Source of the DNA: an uncultured Chloroflexota bacterium
Lineage (GTDB): Bacteria > Chloroflexota > Anaerolineae > Aggregatilineales > Phototrophicaceae
Reading direction: 5' to 3'
DNA: 5,018 nt
Assembly (NCBI GenBank): GCA_937870805.1
Contig: CALMZT010001250.1
Coordinates: forward strand, 1-5,018
Part shown: positions 1 through 4,931 of the stretch, piece by piece
Layout: each line of letters begins with the position of its first letter
How positions within the stretch are numbered: position 1 is the first letter of the stretch
The notes under the pieces: generated by a model
Told to the model about the DNA's origin: nothing
The model's input: the letters and a program-made list of their open reading frames with translations, nothing else
The model's database searches: none
Translations under genes and position numbers: made by a program

Positions 1-981
1 AACGTCGTGAGTCGCGTCATCATGCCACAGCGCCCCGCCGAAGACCGCGTGGCGTTTAACCCGCTGGAAACTTATACGTTATCCGACACCGTTGAAGGCG
101 ATGTGTTCATCACGGGTACAACGATTAACCTGACTTCGGACAGTCAAGCGCTGGGCGATGTGTCGCTAATCGGCGAAGATGTGACCATTGCCGGGCGTAT
201 CGACGGTGACTTGACCGTCATCTCCGGCGGTGTGATTACCCTCACAGCGAGCGCTGAAATTCGTGGGGATGCTGCATTGTTCGGCGACTCGATTGTGGTA
301 AACGAGGCGCGGGTCAATGGTGATTTTGAAGCCAGCGGCAACTCTGTTGAACTGGCAGAAGGCTTCGCACCCGGCGGAACCCTGACGCTGTGCGCCAATG
401 ATCGGTACACCGATTCACGTCCTTGTGATGTGTCCCTGACTCCCATTGAATTCACGCCTCTCGAAGCGCTGTTCTCCGGTTTTATCCTGGCAGGCGCGGC
501 AGGGTTAGCCGTCGCTATCTTCCCACGCCACATCGGACGCATGGAAGACGCGGCGCGCCGTGACCCGCGCAAGCTGGCGTTGATTGGCTTCGGCGTGCTG
601 CTGCTGGTGGGTGCTGTCACGGCAGTATGGCTTATGCTGCTGGCGACCATTCCGGGGTTAGGGATGCTGCTTATTCCCGTGTACGGCATTGCGATGATCG
701 GTTTGATGGTGTTCGTCGTGTCTGGCTGGATTACCCTGTCGCTGCTGGTCGGTGACATCCTGCTGCGCGTGGTGCTGCGCATTACGCTGCCAGCACTGGT
801 CGAAGCGATTGCCGGAACTATCGTGCTGTCGGCAGTGTTGTTTGGCGTGTCACTCATCCCTTTCGGTGCCATTTTCGCGCTGCCGATCTTAGTTGTGCTC
901 ACGTCGTTGGGTGTCGGCGCAGCGATCAGCACACGGCTCGGCAGGCGTCCGCTGCGTGAGGCACGACTGATTCAGGGGTAA
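1..981 (+). CDS. Bactofilin-like (polymer-forming) membrane protein, 5' end outside window
   Basis: The reading frame is open to the left edge (AAC GTC precede the first possible GTG at 7), so the true start is probably upstream. Numbering from that GTG, residues 27-120 form a right-handed beta-helix of the bactofilin/polymer-forming type: short turns each carry a G-D-hydrophobic step (GDV 31, GDV 50, GDL 67, GDA 87, GDF 105) spaced 17-20 residues apart. A linker with Cys130 and Cys140 follows, then about five hydrophobic segments (roughly 153-173, 190-212, 218-245, 263-282, 284-306) and a short basic tail. Proteins of this build normally begin with a signal peptide. None is seen here, and the paired cysteines suit an extracytoplasmic domain, which is why a missing N-terminus is likely. 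A structural envelope role is inferred; no enzymatic motif is visible. The next gene on the same strand is 127 bases away. Confidence 0.75.
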   Translation, partial: NVVSRVIMPQRPAEDRVAFNPLETYTLSDTVEGDVFITGTTINLTSDSQALGDVSLIGEDVTIAGRIDGDLTVISGGVITLTASAEIRGDAALFGDSIVVNEARVNGDFEASGNSVELAEGFAPGGTLTLCANDRYTDSRPCDVSLTPIEFTPLEALFSGFILAGAAGLAVAIFPRHIGRMEDAARRDPRKLALIGFGVLLLVGAVTAVWLMLLATIPGLGMLLIPVYGIAMIGLMVFVVSGWITLSLLVGDILLRVVLRITLPALVEAIAGTIVLSAVLFGVSLIPFGAIFALPILVVLTSLGVGAAISTRLGRRPLREARLIQG

Positions 982-1033
982 GTGTAGGATCGCACCAATG
1001 TGTGCGACCACAAAATTAATAACTCCTCACAAA

Positions 1034-1049
1034 TCCCCATGATTGGGGA
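1034..1049. repeat. Short perfect hairpin in the 982-1108 intergenic region
   Basis: TCCCCA, loop TGAT, TGGGGA: a perfect 6-bp stem. A second 6-bp stem (TCGCAC / GTGCGA) lies at 990-1007, just after the bactofilin-like stop codon. Neither is followed by a T-run, so neither is a convincing intrinsic terminator. They could be decay-blocking 3' structures of the upstream message or part of a regulatory leader for the hydrolase. No clear promoter was found in this intergenic stretch. Confidence 0.35.
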
Positions 1050-1066
1050 CGACCTCACAGTAAGAA

Positions 1067-1107
1067 AGCGTTATCCTGTGTGGAGTATTCATCTTCGGGA
1101 TAACGTT
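1067..1107 (+). promoter_or_regulatory. Inverted repeat covering the hydrolase ribosome binding region
   Basis: CGTTATCC (1069-1076) and GGATAACG (1098-1105) are perfect complements. In RNA the stem can grow to 11 pairs (1067-1077 with 1097-1107), counting two G-U pairs. The right arm ends two bases before the ATG at 1109 and contains the only SD-like bases near it (GGGA, 1097-1100). The structure could sequester the start site, or as DNA it could be a dyad operator. The pairing is seen directly; the function is inference. Confidence 0.45.
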
Positions 1108-1108
1108 C

Positions 1109-2017
1109 ATGTGGCGTAAACGACGCTTCCTCAACCTTTCGCTCTTTGCTGCCACGCTGCTTTTTCTCGTGGTGAGTGCCACGCTGTTGTGGCTGTGCTA
1201 TCAGCAGGCGCAAAGTCTCGCGTATCCCATCAGCATCCCCGCACAATATACGCCTACTCATTTTGGTATCTCCAACTGGCGCGAGGTCAGCTTTCAGGCA
1301 GAGGATGGCATCCAGTTAAACGGCTGGTTCATCCCGCCGACAGATGAGCGCGGTGCGGCGGTGCTGTTCGTTCACGGCATTGGCGGCAACCGTGAGCAAG
1401 TCTCGCTGCAAGCGCAGTTATTGGCAGCCAACGGCTATGGGATGCTGCTGTTCGATTTGCGCGATTGCGGCACCAGCAGCGGGAATGTCACGTCGATGGG
1501 CTATTGGGAAGCGCTGGACGTACAAGGCGCGTTTGCGTTCCTCGCCGCGCAGCCAGAAGTGAACCCGCAGCGTATTGGCATTTATGGGGCTTCAATGGGC
1601 GGTGCGGCGGCGGTGCGCGCCATGACACGACTTCCTGAAGCGCGGGCGCTCATCATCGAATCGAGCTATTCCAGTCTGGTGAGCGTCATCGGGGATGGCG
1701 TTCGTGCTCAGACAGGGCTGCCGCCGTTCCCCTTTGCCGACATTATCGTCTGGCTCATGGGACCCGAAGCAGGCGCGAATTTATTTGACGTAAACCCTGA
1801 GGCGGATATAACGCAAATCCATCAACCTGTGTTGATTATGCACGGTACGGAGGACGACACTATTCCTGTCGCGCACGCTGAACGCTTGTATGCCGCTGCC
1901 AATGAGCCGAAAGAACTGTGGCTCGTGCCGAATGCGGGACACGGCGGATTGATCTACATTGACCCACAGGGGTTTGCGGCGCGTGTGCTGCCATTTTTGG
2001 AACGCGCGCCCGGTTAG
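1109..2017 (+). CDS. Membrane-anchored alpha/beta hydrolase (COG1073/BEM46-like)
   Basis: This is a 302-residue serine hydrolase with the alpha/beta fold. The N-terminus MWRKRR plus a hydrophobic run at about 9-29 is an uncleaved signal anchor, placing the enzyme outside the membrane, and it supports the ATG at 1109 although the SD is weak. The core holds the oxyanion motif HGIGGN (89-94), the strand FDLRDCGTSSG (115-125), the nucleophile elbow GASMGG with Ser162, the acid in HGTEDDTIP (Asp249) and the base in GHGG (His278). All three catalytic residues are present, so activity is expected. Esterase, lipase, peptidase and thioesterase activity all fit; the substrate cannot be read from sequence. 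It belongs to the group annotated as 'alpha/beta hydrolase' or 'prolyl oligopeptidase-like' proteins with an N-terminal anchor. Its stop codon overlaps the stop codon of the convergent TIR-FHA gene. Confidence 0.85.
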   Translation: MWRKRRFLNLSLFAATLLFLVVSATLLWLCYQQAQSLAYPISIPAQYTPTHFGISNWREVSFQAEDGIQLNGWFIPPTDERGAAVLFVHGIGGNREQVSLQAQLLAANGYGMLLFDLRDCGTSSGNVTSMGYWEALDVQGAFAFLAAQPEVNPQRIGIYGASMGGAAAVRAMTRLPEARALIIESSYSSLVSVIGDGVRAQTGLPPFPFADIIVWLMGPEAGANLFDVNPEADITQIHQPVLIMHGTEDDTIPVAHAERLYAAANEPKELWLVPNAGHGGLIYIDPQGFAARVLPFLERAPG

Positions 2018-2832
2018 CCTTCAGCGGGTTCGCCTTCGCCAACGTTGACGATTTCGAACTCTAATCGACCCAGACAGACACGCGCCCCACTGCGCACGAG
2101 GTAATTTTCGCCCGCCGCAACGCGGTAGCCATCGACAGCCGTGCCGTTCGTGCTGCTCAAGTCGGTGATCGTCACGCCATGCGCGCTGTGGCGTAAAACC
2201 GCGTGTCGCCGCGAGACGCCGCGTTTGACAGCCTCAAACGGTGACAGGTCAATATCCACAGTTCCGCTCTCCGGGTCACTGCGCCCCATAATGAGGGGAT
2301 GCGAAAGCTCGAAGGTGAGCCGCTGTTTGAAATCGGGGAAAACGATTTGAAAAGTCTGGTGCAGTTCCACGCCCGCGCCCGGTGGAATTAAAGGGCTTTC
2401 CATAATATCGGTGATACGTTTTAGATTATCCAGCGGCGTCAGCGCGCCTGTTTGTTTCTTGGGCAGCACTGTGAGGAGTTTGTACAATGCTCCTTCTTCA
2501 AGCGTCCTGTTGGGAAAGGCGACATGCTGCAAATCGCGCAGCATCATGGGCGACTCACAGTCTTCTACCTTCAAAGGGATAATGCGGCGATTTTCGGCAA
2601 GGAACACGCCCCACTCTTTGCGAACGAAATGTGAGTTGAGCGAGCTTTTAGAGACAATCAAAAGCAGTATCAGGCTTTGTGCCAGTGCTTCTTCGATCAC
2701 GTCAATCCATTTTTCGCCTGCCGCGATGTCAAAATGATCGACCCATGTGCGGAACATGCGGGCGTGGAGTTGTTCGCGGAGTTGTGTTACAAAAGAATCG
2801 TCCTCTGTTGAGTGACTGATAAAAATTGTCAT
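2014..2832 (-). CDS. TIR domain-FHA domain fusion protein
   Basis: This is a 272-residue soluble protein with two domains. Residues 2-125 are a bacterial TIR domain (TIR_2 type). Visible parts are strand A FISHSTEDD (4-12), the BB-loop region WVDHFDIAAGE (30-40), the strand LILLLIVSKSS (54-64) and helix C SHFVRKEW. Glu73 sits where TIR NADases carry their catalytic glutamate. A linker with a Pro-rich turn (PLIPPGAG, 147-154) leads to an FHA domain at about 160-263. It carries GRS (183-185), VSRRH (206-210) and DLSSTNGT (224-231), the residues that bind phosphothreonine peptides. TIR domains cleave NAD or assemble on each other; FHA domains read Ser/Thr kinase marks. Phosphorylation-controlled TIR activity or recruitment is therefore inferred. 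A GAGAG ribosome site lies 9 bases before the ATG, with a near-consensus promoter upstream. No kinase, phosphatase or known defence effector is in the window. Confidence 0.88.
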   Translation of the reverse strand: MTIFISHSTEDDSFVTQLREQLHARMFRTWVDHFDIAAGEKWIDVIEEALAQSLILLLIVSKSSLNSHFVRKEWGVFLAENRRIIPLKVEDCESPMMLRDLQHVAFPNRTLEEGALYKLLTVLPKKQTGALTPLDNLKRITDIMESPLIPPGAGVELHQTFQIVFPDFKQRLTFELSHPLIMGRSDPESGTVDIDLSPFEAVKRGVSRRHAVLRHSAHGVTITDLSSTNGTAVDGYRVAAGENYLVRSGARVCLGRLEFEIVNVGEGEPAEG

Positions 2833-2865
2833 GATAGCAAACTCTCACTGGATACATCGCCGCAA

Positions 2866-2894
2866 AGTATAACGAAGGACTGTGAGGGGTTCAA
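2866..2894 (-). promoter_or_regulatory. Sigma70-type promoter for the TIR-FHA gene
   Basis: Read on the minus strand, the -35 element is TTGAAC (2894-2889) and the -10 element is TATACT (2871-2866), with an ideal 17-base spacer. Each hexamer is close to consensus. Transcription would begin near 2859, giving a leader of about 27 bases to the start codon at 2832. The GAGAG Shine-Dalgarno occupies 2846-2842. Confidence 0.65.
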
Positions 2895-2900
2895 CAACCC

Positions 2901-2929
2901 TATTCACAGCAGCGATTTTTCCCTACAAT
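2901..2929 (+). promoter_or_regulatory. Candidate lspA promoter
   Basis: The -10 element TACAAT (2924-2929) differs from consensus at one base. At a 17-base spacing the -35 position reads TATTCA (2901-2906), a weak match. Transcription would start near 2936, about 27 bases before the lspA ATG. Its -35 lies only 6 bases from the -35 of the divergent TIR-FHA promoter, so the two polymerase sites are back to back and may compete. Confidence 0.45.
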
Positions 2930-2951
2930 GTTTCGCCTGAAGCCGATTTTC

Positions 2952-2957
2952 GAGGAA
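2952..2957 (+). promoter_or_regulatory. lspA ribosome binding site that fixes the start
   Basis: GAGGAA ends 5 bases before the ATG at 2963. The in-frame GTG at 2882 would add 27 residues unlike any LspA N-terminus and would lie upstream of the likely transcription start, so the ATG at 2963 is preferred. Confidence 0.75.
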
Positions 2958-2962
2958 CTATT

Positions 2963-3535
2963 ATGCCGAACTTGCCCGCCCTACGCCGTTGGCTGCCGTT
3001 GATTGTCGTTGCTGCGGCGGTGCTGGCGTTTGACCAATTTAGCAAATGGGTGATTACGAACACCATGGAGATGTACGAGTCGATACCGCTCGTGCCGCCG
3101 TTTCTGTACATCACGCGCAGCCTGAACACCGGTGCAGCCTTTGGCGTGCTACCCGATGCCGGGACCCTGTTCCTGATTCTGGCACTGGTGATTGTGGGTG
3201 TGATGGTTTTCACGTATCCAAGTGTCAACTCAAACGTGATACGGGTAGCGATGGGCTTGGTGGTGGGTGGTGCGCTGGGCAACGTGATTGACCGCCTTCA
3301 GCATGGATATGTGGTCGATTTCTTCCATATTATCGTGCCGGGTATCCTTTCCAATGTATCGAATTTTGCCGATCACGCGATTGTGCTGGGAGTGCTGACG
3401 TTCGCTGTGCAAAACTGGCGCGAAGAACAGCGCGAGAAACGGCGCAAAGCCGCCGCAGCCCACGAAGCCGAAAACGTGACACTGCCTGTAGAAACTTTGC
3501 CTATGCCTCAGGAACAGTCAGAAGACGGCGATTGA
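2963..3535 (+). CDS. lspA: Lipoprotein signal peptidase (signal peptidase II)
   Basis: LspA is an inner-membrane aspartyl protease that removes signal peptides from diacylglyceryl-modified prolipoproteins. From the ATG at 2963 it has 190 residues. Family blocks in order are FDQFSKW (23-29) at the end of TM1, NTGAAFG (55-61), GGALGNVIDR (102-111) with catalytic Asp110, VVDFFH (117-122), and NFADHA (134-139) with catalytic Asp137. Four membrane segments fit at about 10-30, 66-86, 92-110 and 137-153. Residues 151-190 form a charged tail (WREEQREKRRKAAAA, then an acidic end), making the protein longer than the typical 150-170 residues. It stands alone here: the usual neighbours such as an RluD-type pseudouridine synthase or ileS are absent, and a non-coding repeat region follows. 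Its substrates (Lgt-modified lipoproteins) must be encoded elsewhere. Confidence 0.95.
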   Translation: MPNLPALRRWLPLIVVAAAVLAFDQFSKWVITNTMEMYESIPLVPPFLYITRSLNTGAAFGVLPDAGTLFLILALVIVGVMVFTYPSVNSNVIRVAMGLVVGGALGNVIDRLQHGYVVDFFHIIVPGILSNVSNFADHAIVLGVLTFAVQNWREEQREKRRKAAAAHEAENVTLPVETLPMPQEQSEDGD

Positions 3536-3626
3536 ATACTGCTGCCCTCAGAGCGGGTTTGCGATATGAGATGCAGCGAAATGTTGAGCACAAGTCACGA
3601 GCGTTCGCCATGACCTCACCCCCCAA

Positions 3627-3687
3627 CCCCCTCTCCCAACGCGCATCAGGGGATCGGTTGGAAACGTGTGTGGCGCGGGAGAGGGGG
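3627..3687. repeat. C-rich/G-rich palindromic intergenic repeat
   Basis: CCCCCTCTCCC (3627-3637) pairs perfectly with GGGAGAGGGGG (3677-3687) across a 39-base spacer. Just inside, GCGC (3641-3644) can pair with GCGC (3673-3676). The left arm is preceded by CCTCACCCCCCAA. This wording matches a class of dispersed palindromic repeat I recall from intergenic regions of several large bacterial genomes, including Chloroflexota. No T-run follows, so it is not a standard terminator, though it could still block transcription or stabilise the lspA 3' end. Confidence 0.55.
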
Positions 3688-3737
3688 CGAAAGGCAGGAA
3701 CATGCGCCTTAGAATGGCACTCCTTTGTTGAGGAGAG

Positions 3738-3765
3738 AAAAAACTATTACGATGAATAACAGTTT
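3738..3765 (-). terminator. Probable intrinsic terminator of the secreted hydrolase gene
   Basis: On the minus-strand RNA the arms are AAACUGUUA (3765-3757) and UAAUAGUUU (3749-3741), a 9-pair stem with one G-U and a 7-base loop. The U-run continues to 3738, giving six U in all, three of them in the stem. It lies about 55 bases past the hydrolase stop codon. The stem is AU-rich and therefore weak, which limits confidence. Confidence 0.45.
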
Positions 3766-3819
3766 CCAAATACACTCTCAACGCTCATGTTTGAGATGAG
3801 GGCAGCGCATTTATAGATG

Positions 3820-4671
3820 TTAGCGGCCCAGGTAATCCAGAATAATTTGGTTGAATTCCTCAGTAGCCTCCCACATGGCAAAATGCCCAACACCGCCCAT
3901 GAGATAAAGATCAGCCGTAGGGATCAGCATTGCCATTTCTAAGGCGTGCGCAGGATAAATGGCTTCTTCCTCGATGCCATCAAGGATGAGTGTAGGGACA
4001 GTGATGCTTCGCATTTGTTCTTCGGTATAGTTCGGCTCGGTTGCCCACATATTGCTGATGTTGGTGAGGAACGTCTTGAAGTTATCGGGTTTCGGGGCAA
4101 GCCGCGCATAATCGTCTGTGGCCATTTCAATGTACTGATTGAAGCGCTGATTCTCTCCCACATCCGCGCGCACGCCAGAGGGGTTGTAGTTTGCGCCGTA
4201 GGCAACCAGTTTAATCAAGCGATCAGGATTGTTGATGGCGATGTCGAGTCCGATGATCCCTCCATCACTCCAACCCACGAGATTTGCGGCGTCGATTTCA
4301 AGATAATCCAGCAGCGCCAACACATCCGACGCCATCAGGGCATAACCAATCTGCTGGTCAGACATGGTGGAACGTCCATGTCCGCGACTGTCCGCTGCAA
4401 TGACGTAATAGTTCTCAGAAAATGCCGGGATTTGATTGACAAAGTAATCGGCGTTGCCTAAGCCGCCATGCAGTAAGAGCAGCGGTGGGTTATTCGGGTC
4501 GCCGTAGGTCGCGTAATACATTTCAATATCGTTCACGGGTGCCATACCTGCCTCGACAGGGGGTGGTAGGGTTGGTGTGCTGTCCTGTGCCATACTCACG
4601 GCAAAAAACAACAGCGTGAATGATAGCAAGACGAAAAGAGCAATCGCGTGTTTCCAAGTGTAGTGTTTCAT
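3820..4671 (-). CDS. Secreted alpha/beta hydrolase
   Basis: From the ATG at 4671 this is a 283-residue alpha/beta hydrolase of the lactonase/peroxidase-like group (Abhydrolase_1 type). Residues 1-28 are a Sec signal peptide: a basic start (MKHYTWKH), a hydrophobic core, and a likely cut after SMA28 before QDSTP. There is no lipobox cysteine, so it is not an LspA substrate. A Pro-rich linker (about 32-38) precedes the catalytic domain. Motifs are LLHGG (67-70, oxyanion region), DSRGHGRS (94-101), the nucleophile elbow GWSDGG with Ser135, and GVGHF with the base His263. The acid position, normally Asp in G-x-x-D, reads GIEEE with Glu235 in its place; a glutamate acid is known in some family members, so activity is still likely. 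The substrate is unknown. The gene is convergent with lspA and divergent from the PLP decarboxylase gene. Confidence 0.85.
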   Translation of the reverse strand: MKHYTWKHAIALFVLLSFTLLFFAVSMAQDSTPTLPPPVEAGMAPVNDIEMYYATYGDPNNPPLLLLHGGLGNADYFVNQIPAFSENYYVIAADSRGHGRSTMSDQQIGYALMASDVLALLDYLEIDAANLVGWSDGGIIGLDIAINNPDRLIKLVAYGANYNPSGVRADVGENQRFNQYIEMATDDYARLAPKPDNFKTFLTNISNMWATEPNYTEEQMRSITVPTLILDGIEEEAIYPAHALEMAMLIPTADLYLMGGVGHFAMWEATEEFNQIILDYLGR

Positions 4672-4678
4672 GGTTTTA

Positions 4679-4684
4679 CTCCTC
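4679..4684 (-). promoter_or_regulatory. Strong ribosome binding site of the secreted hydrolase
   Basis: GAGGAG on the minus strand lies 7 bases before the ATG at 4671-4669. The longer reading frame begins at a TTG (4686-4684) that overlaps this site, so the ATG is chosen. It also gives a clean signal peptide. Confidence 0.8.
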
Positions 4685-4754
4685 AATCAATATTTTACCC
4701 GCACTGTATGCCTCATCATTTTGAGACGAGAACCAGCGTAATGATACCTCTTTA

Positions 4755-4804
4755 GCGAGAGCTTGCGCAGCATCTTAACGGATACTGCTCTCGCAGTGGT
4801 TTTT
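4755..4804 (+). promoter_or_regulatory. Attenuator-like alternative hairpins with T-run
   Basis: GCGAGAGC (4755-4762) pairs perfectly with GCTCTCGC (4787-4794). The second arm can instead fold locally as ACTGC-TCTC-GCAGT (4784-4797), followed by GG and five T (4800-4804), a terminator-like form. The two folds are mutually exclusive. No convincing plus-strand promoter is seen upstream (TTGAGA at 4721-4726 lacks a good -10), so a regulated leader is only one reading. A plain terminator or a DNA dyad operator are others. Confidence 0.3.
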
Positions 4805-4879
4805 CTACAGTCAATTCATACAAAAAACGAATTCACGAAACCTTCAGTTTATCGTAAAATTATCTGTTCGCATGTATTA

Positions 4880-4885
4880 TATAAT
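4880..4885 (+). promoter_or_regulatory. TATAAT -10 box upstream of the decarboxylase gene
   Basis: An exact TATAAT lies 46 bases before the GTG start at 4932 and would start transcription near 4892, leaving a leader of about 40 bases. The -35 region at normal spacing (around 4857-4862) is AT-rich with no match to TTGACA, so the promoter may need an activator, or the match may be chance in AT-rich DNA. Confidence 0.4.
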
Positions 4886-4931
4886 GTGTACAACATCGTC
4901 TATGCACTATTGACAAATCAAAGGAAAAGAA

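Larger units (their letters stand above)
3541..3806. repeat. Gap bounded by a perfect 10-bp inverted repeat (MITE-like candidate)
   Basis: GCTGCCCTCA (3541-3550) and TGAGGGCAGC (3797-3806) are exact reverse complements. They bound nearly the whole 284-base gap between the convergent lspA and secreted-hydrolase genes, with only 5 and 13 bases left outside. The enclosed 246 bases have no credible gene but hold a C-rich/G-rich palindrome and a likely terminator. The size and terminal repeats resemble a miniature inverted-repeat element. No target-site duplication is visible, and the match does not extend beyond 10 bp, so coincidence is possible. Confidence 0.35.
4672..4931. other. AT-rich divergent intergenic region
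   Basis: These 260 bases separate two divergent genes and are richer in A and T than their neighbours, mainly after about 4800. They hold the minus-strand ribosome site, the attenuator-like hairpins at 4755-4804 and the TATAAT box at 4880. For the minus-strand gene only weak -10-like words are seen (TAAAAT at 4698-4693) without a good -35. The reading frame at 4763-4975 that crosses it begins with TTG, has no family features and overlaps the decarboxylase start, so it is not counted as a gene. Confidence 0.6.

Noticed and set aside
144..932. Long minus-strand frame opposite the bactofilin-like gene
   Set aside because: Its Ser/Thr/Pro-rich, low-information product is typical of an antisense shadow of a GC-rich gene; the plus strand has clear domain structure.
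1053..1061. CCTCACAGT shared, in either orientation, with 2468-2476 and 2879-2887
   Set aside because: Nine-base matches are common by chance in 5 kb and one copy is inside a coding region, so there is no case for a shared operator.
2883..2900. GGGTT/AACCC hairpin (2886-2899) as a terminator
   Set aside because: It has only 5 pairs and no T-run, and overlaps the -35 of the TIR-FHA promoter.
2882..2962. GTG at 2882 as an earlier lspA start (27 extra residues)
   Set aside because: The extension covers both promoter elements, has no SD and no LspA-like sequence; the ATG at 2963 has GAGGAA at good spacing.
3532..3781. Small reading frames on both strands in the lspA-hydrolase gap (3532-3759 plus, 3548-3781 minus)
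   Set aside because: They run through the C-rich/G-rich palindrome, have no SD or family-like sequence, and overlap each other on opposite strands.
3946..4461. 171-codon plus-strand frame opposite the secreted hydrolase
   Set aside because: It is antisense to a hydrolase with complete motifs, and has no SD and no recognisable domain.
4669..4686. TTG at 4686 as the secreted hydrolase start
   Set aside because: It overlaps the GAGGAG Shine-Dalgarno of the ATG at 4671, which gives a standard signal peptide.
4910..4915. Perfect TTGACA as a -35 box
   Set aside because: A -10 at normal spacing would fall inside the decarboxylase coding region, and the hexamer sits next to the Shine-Dalgarno.
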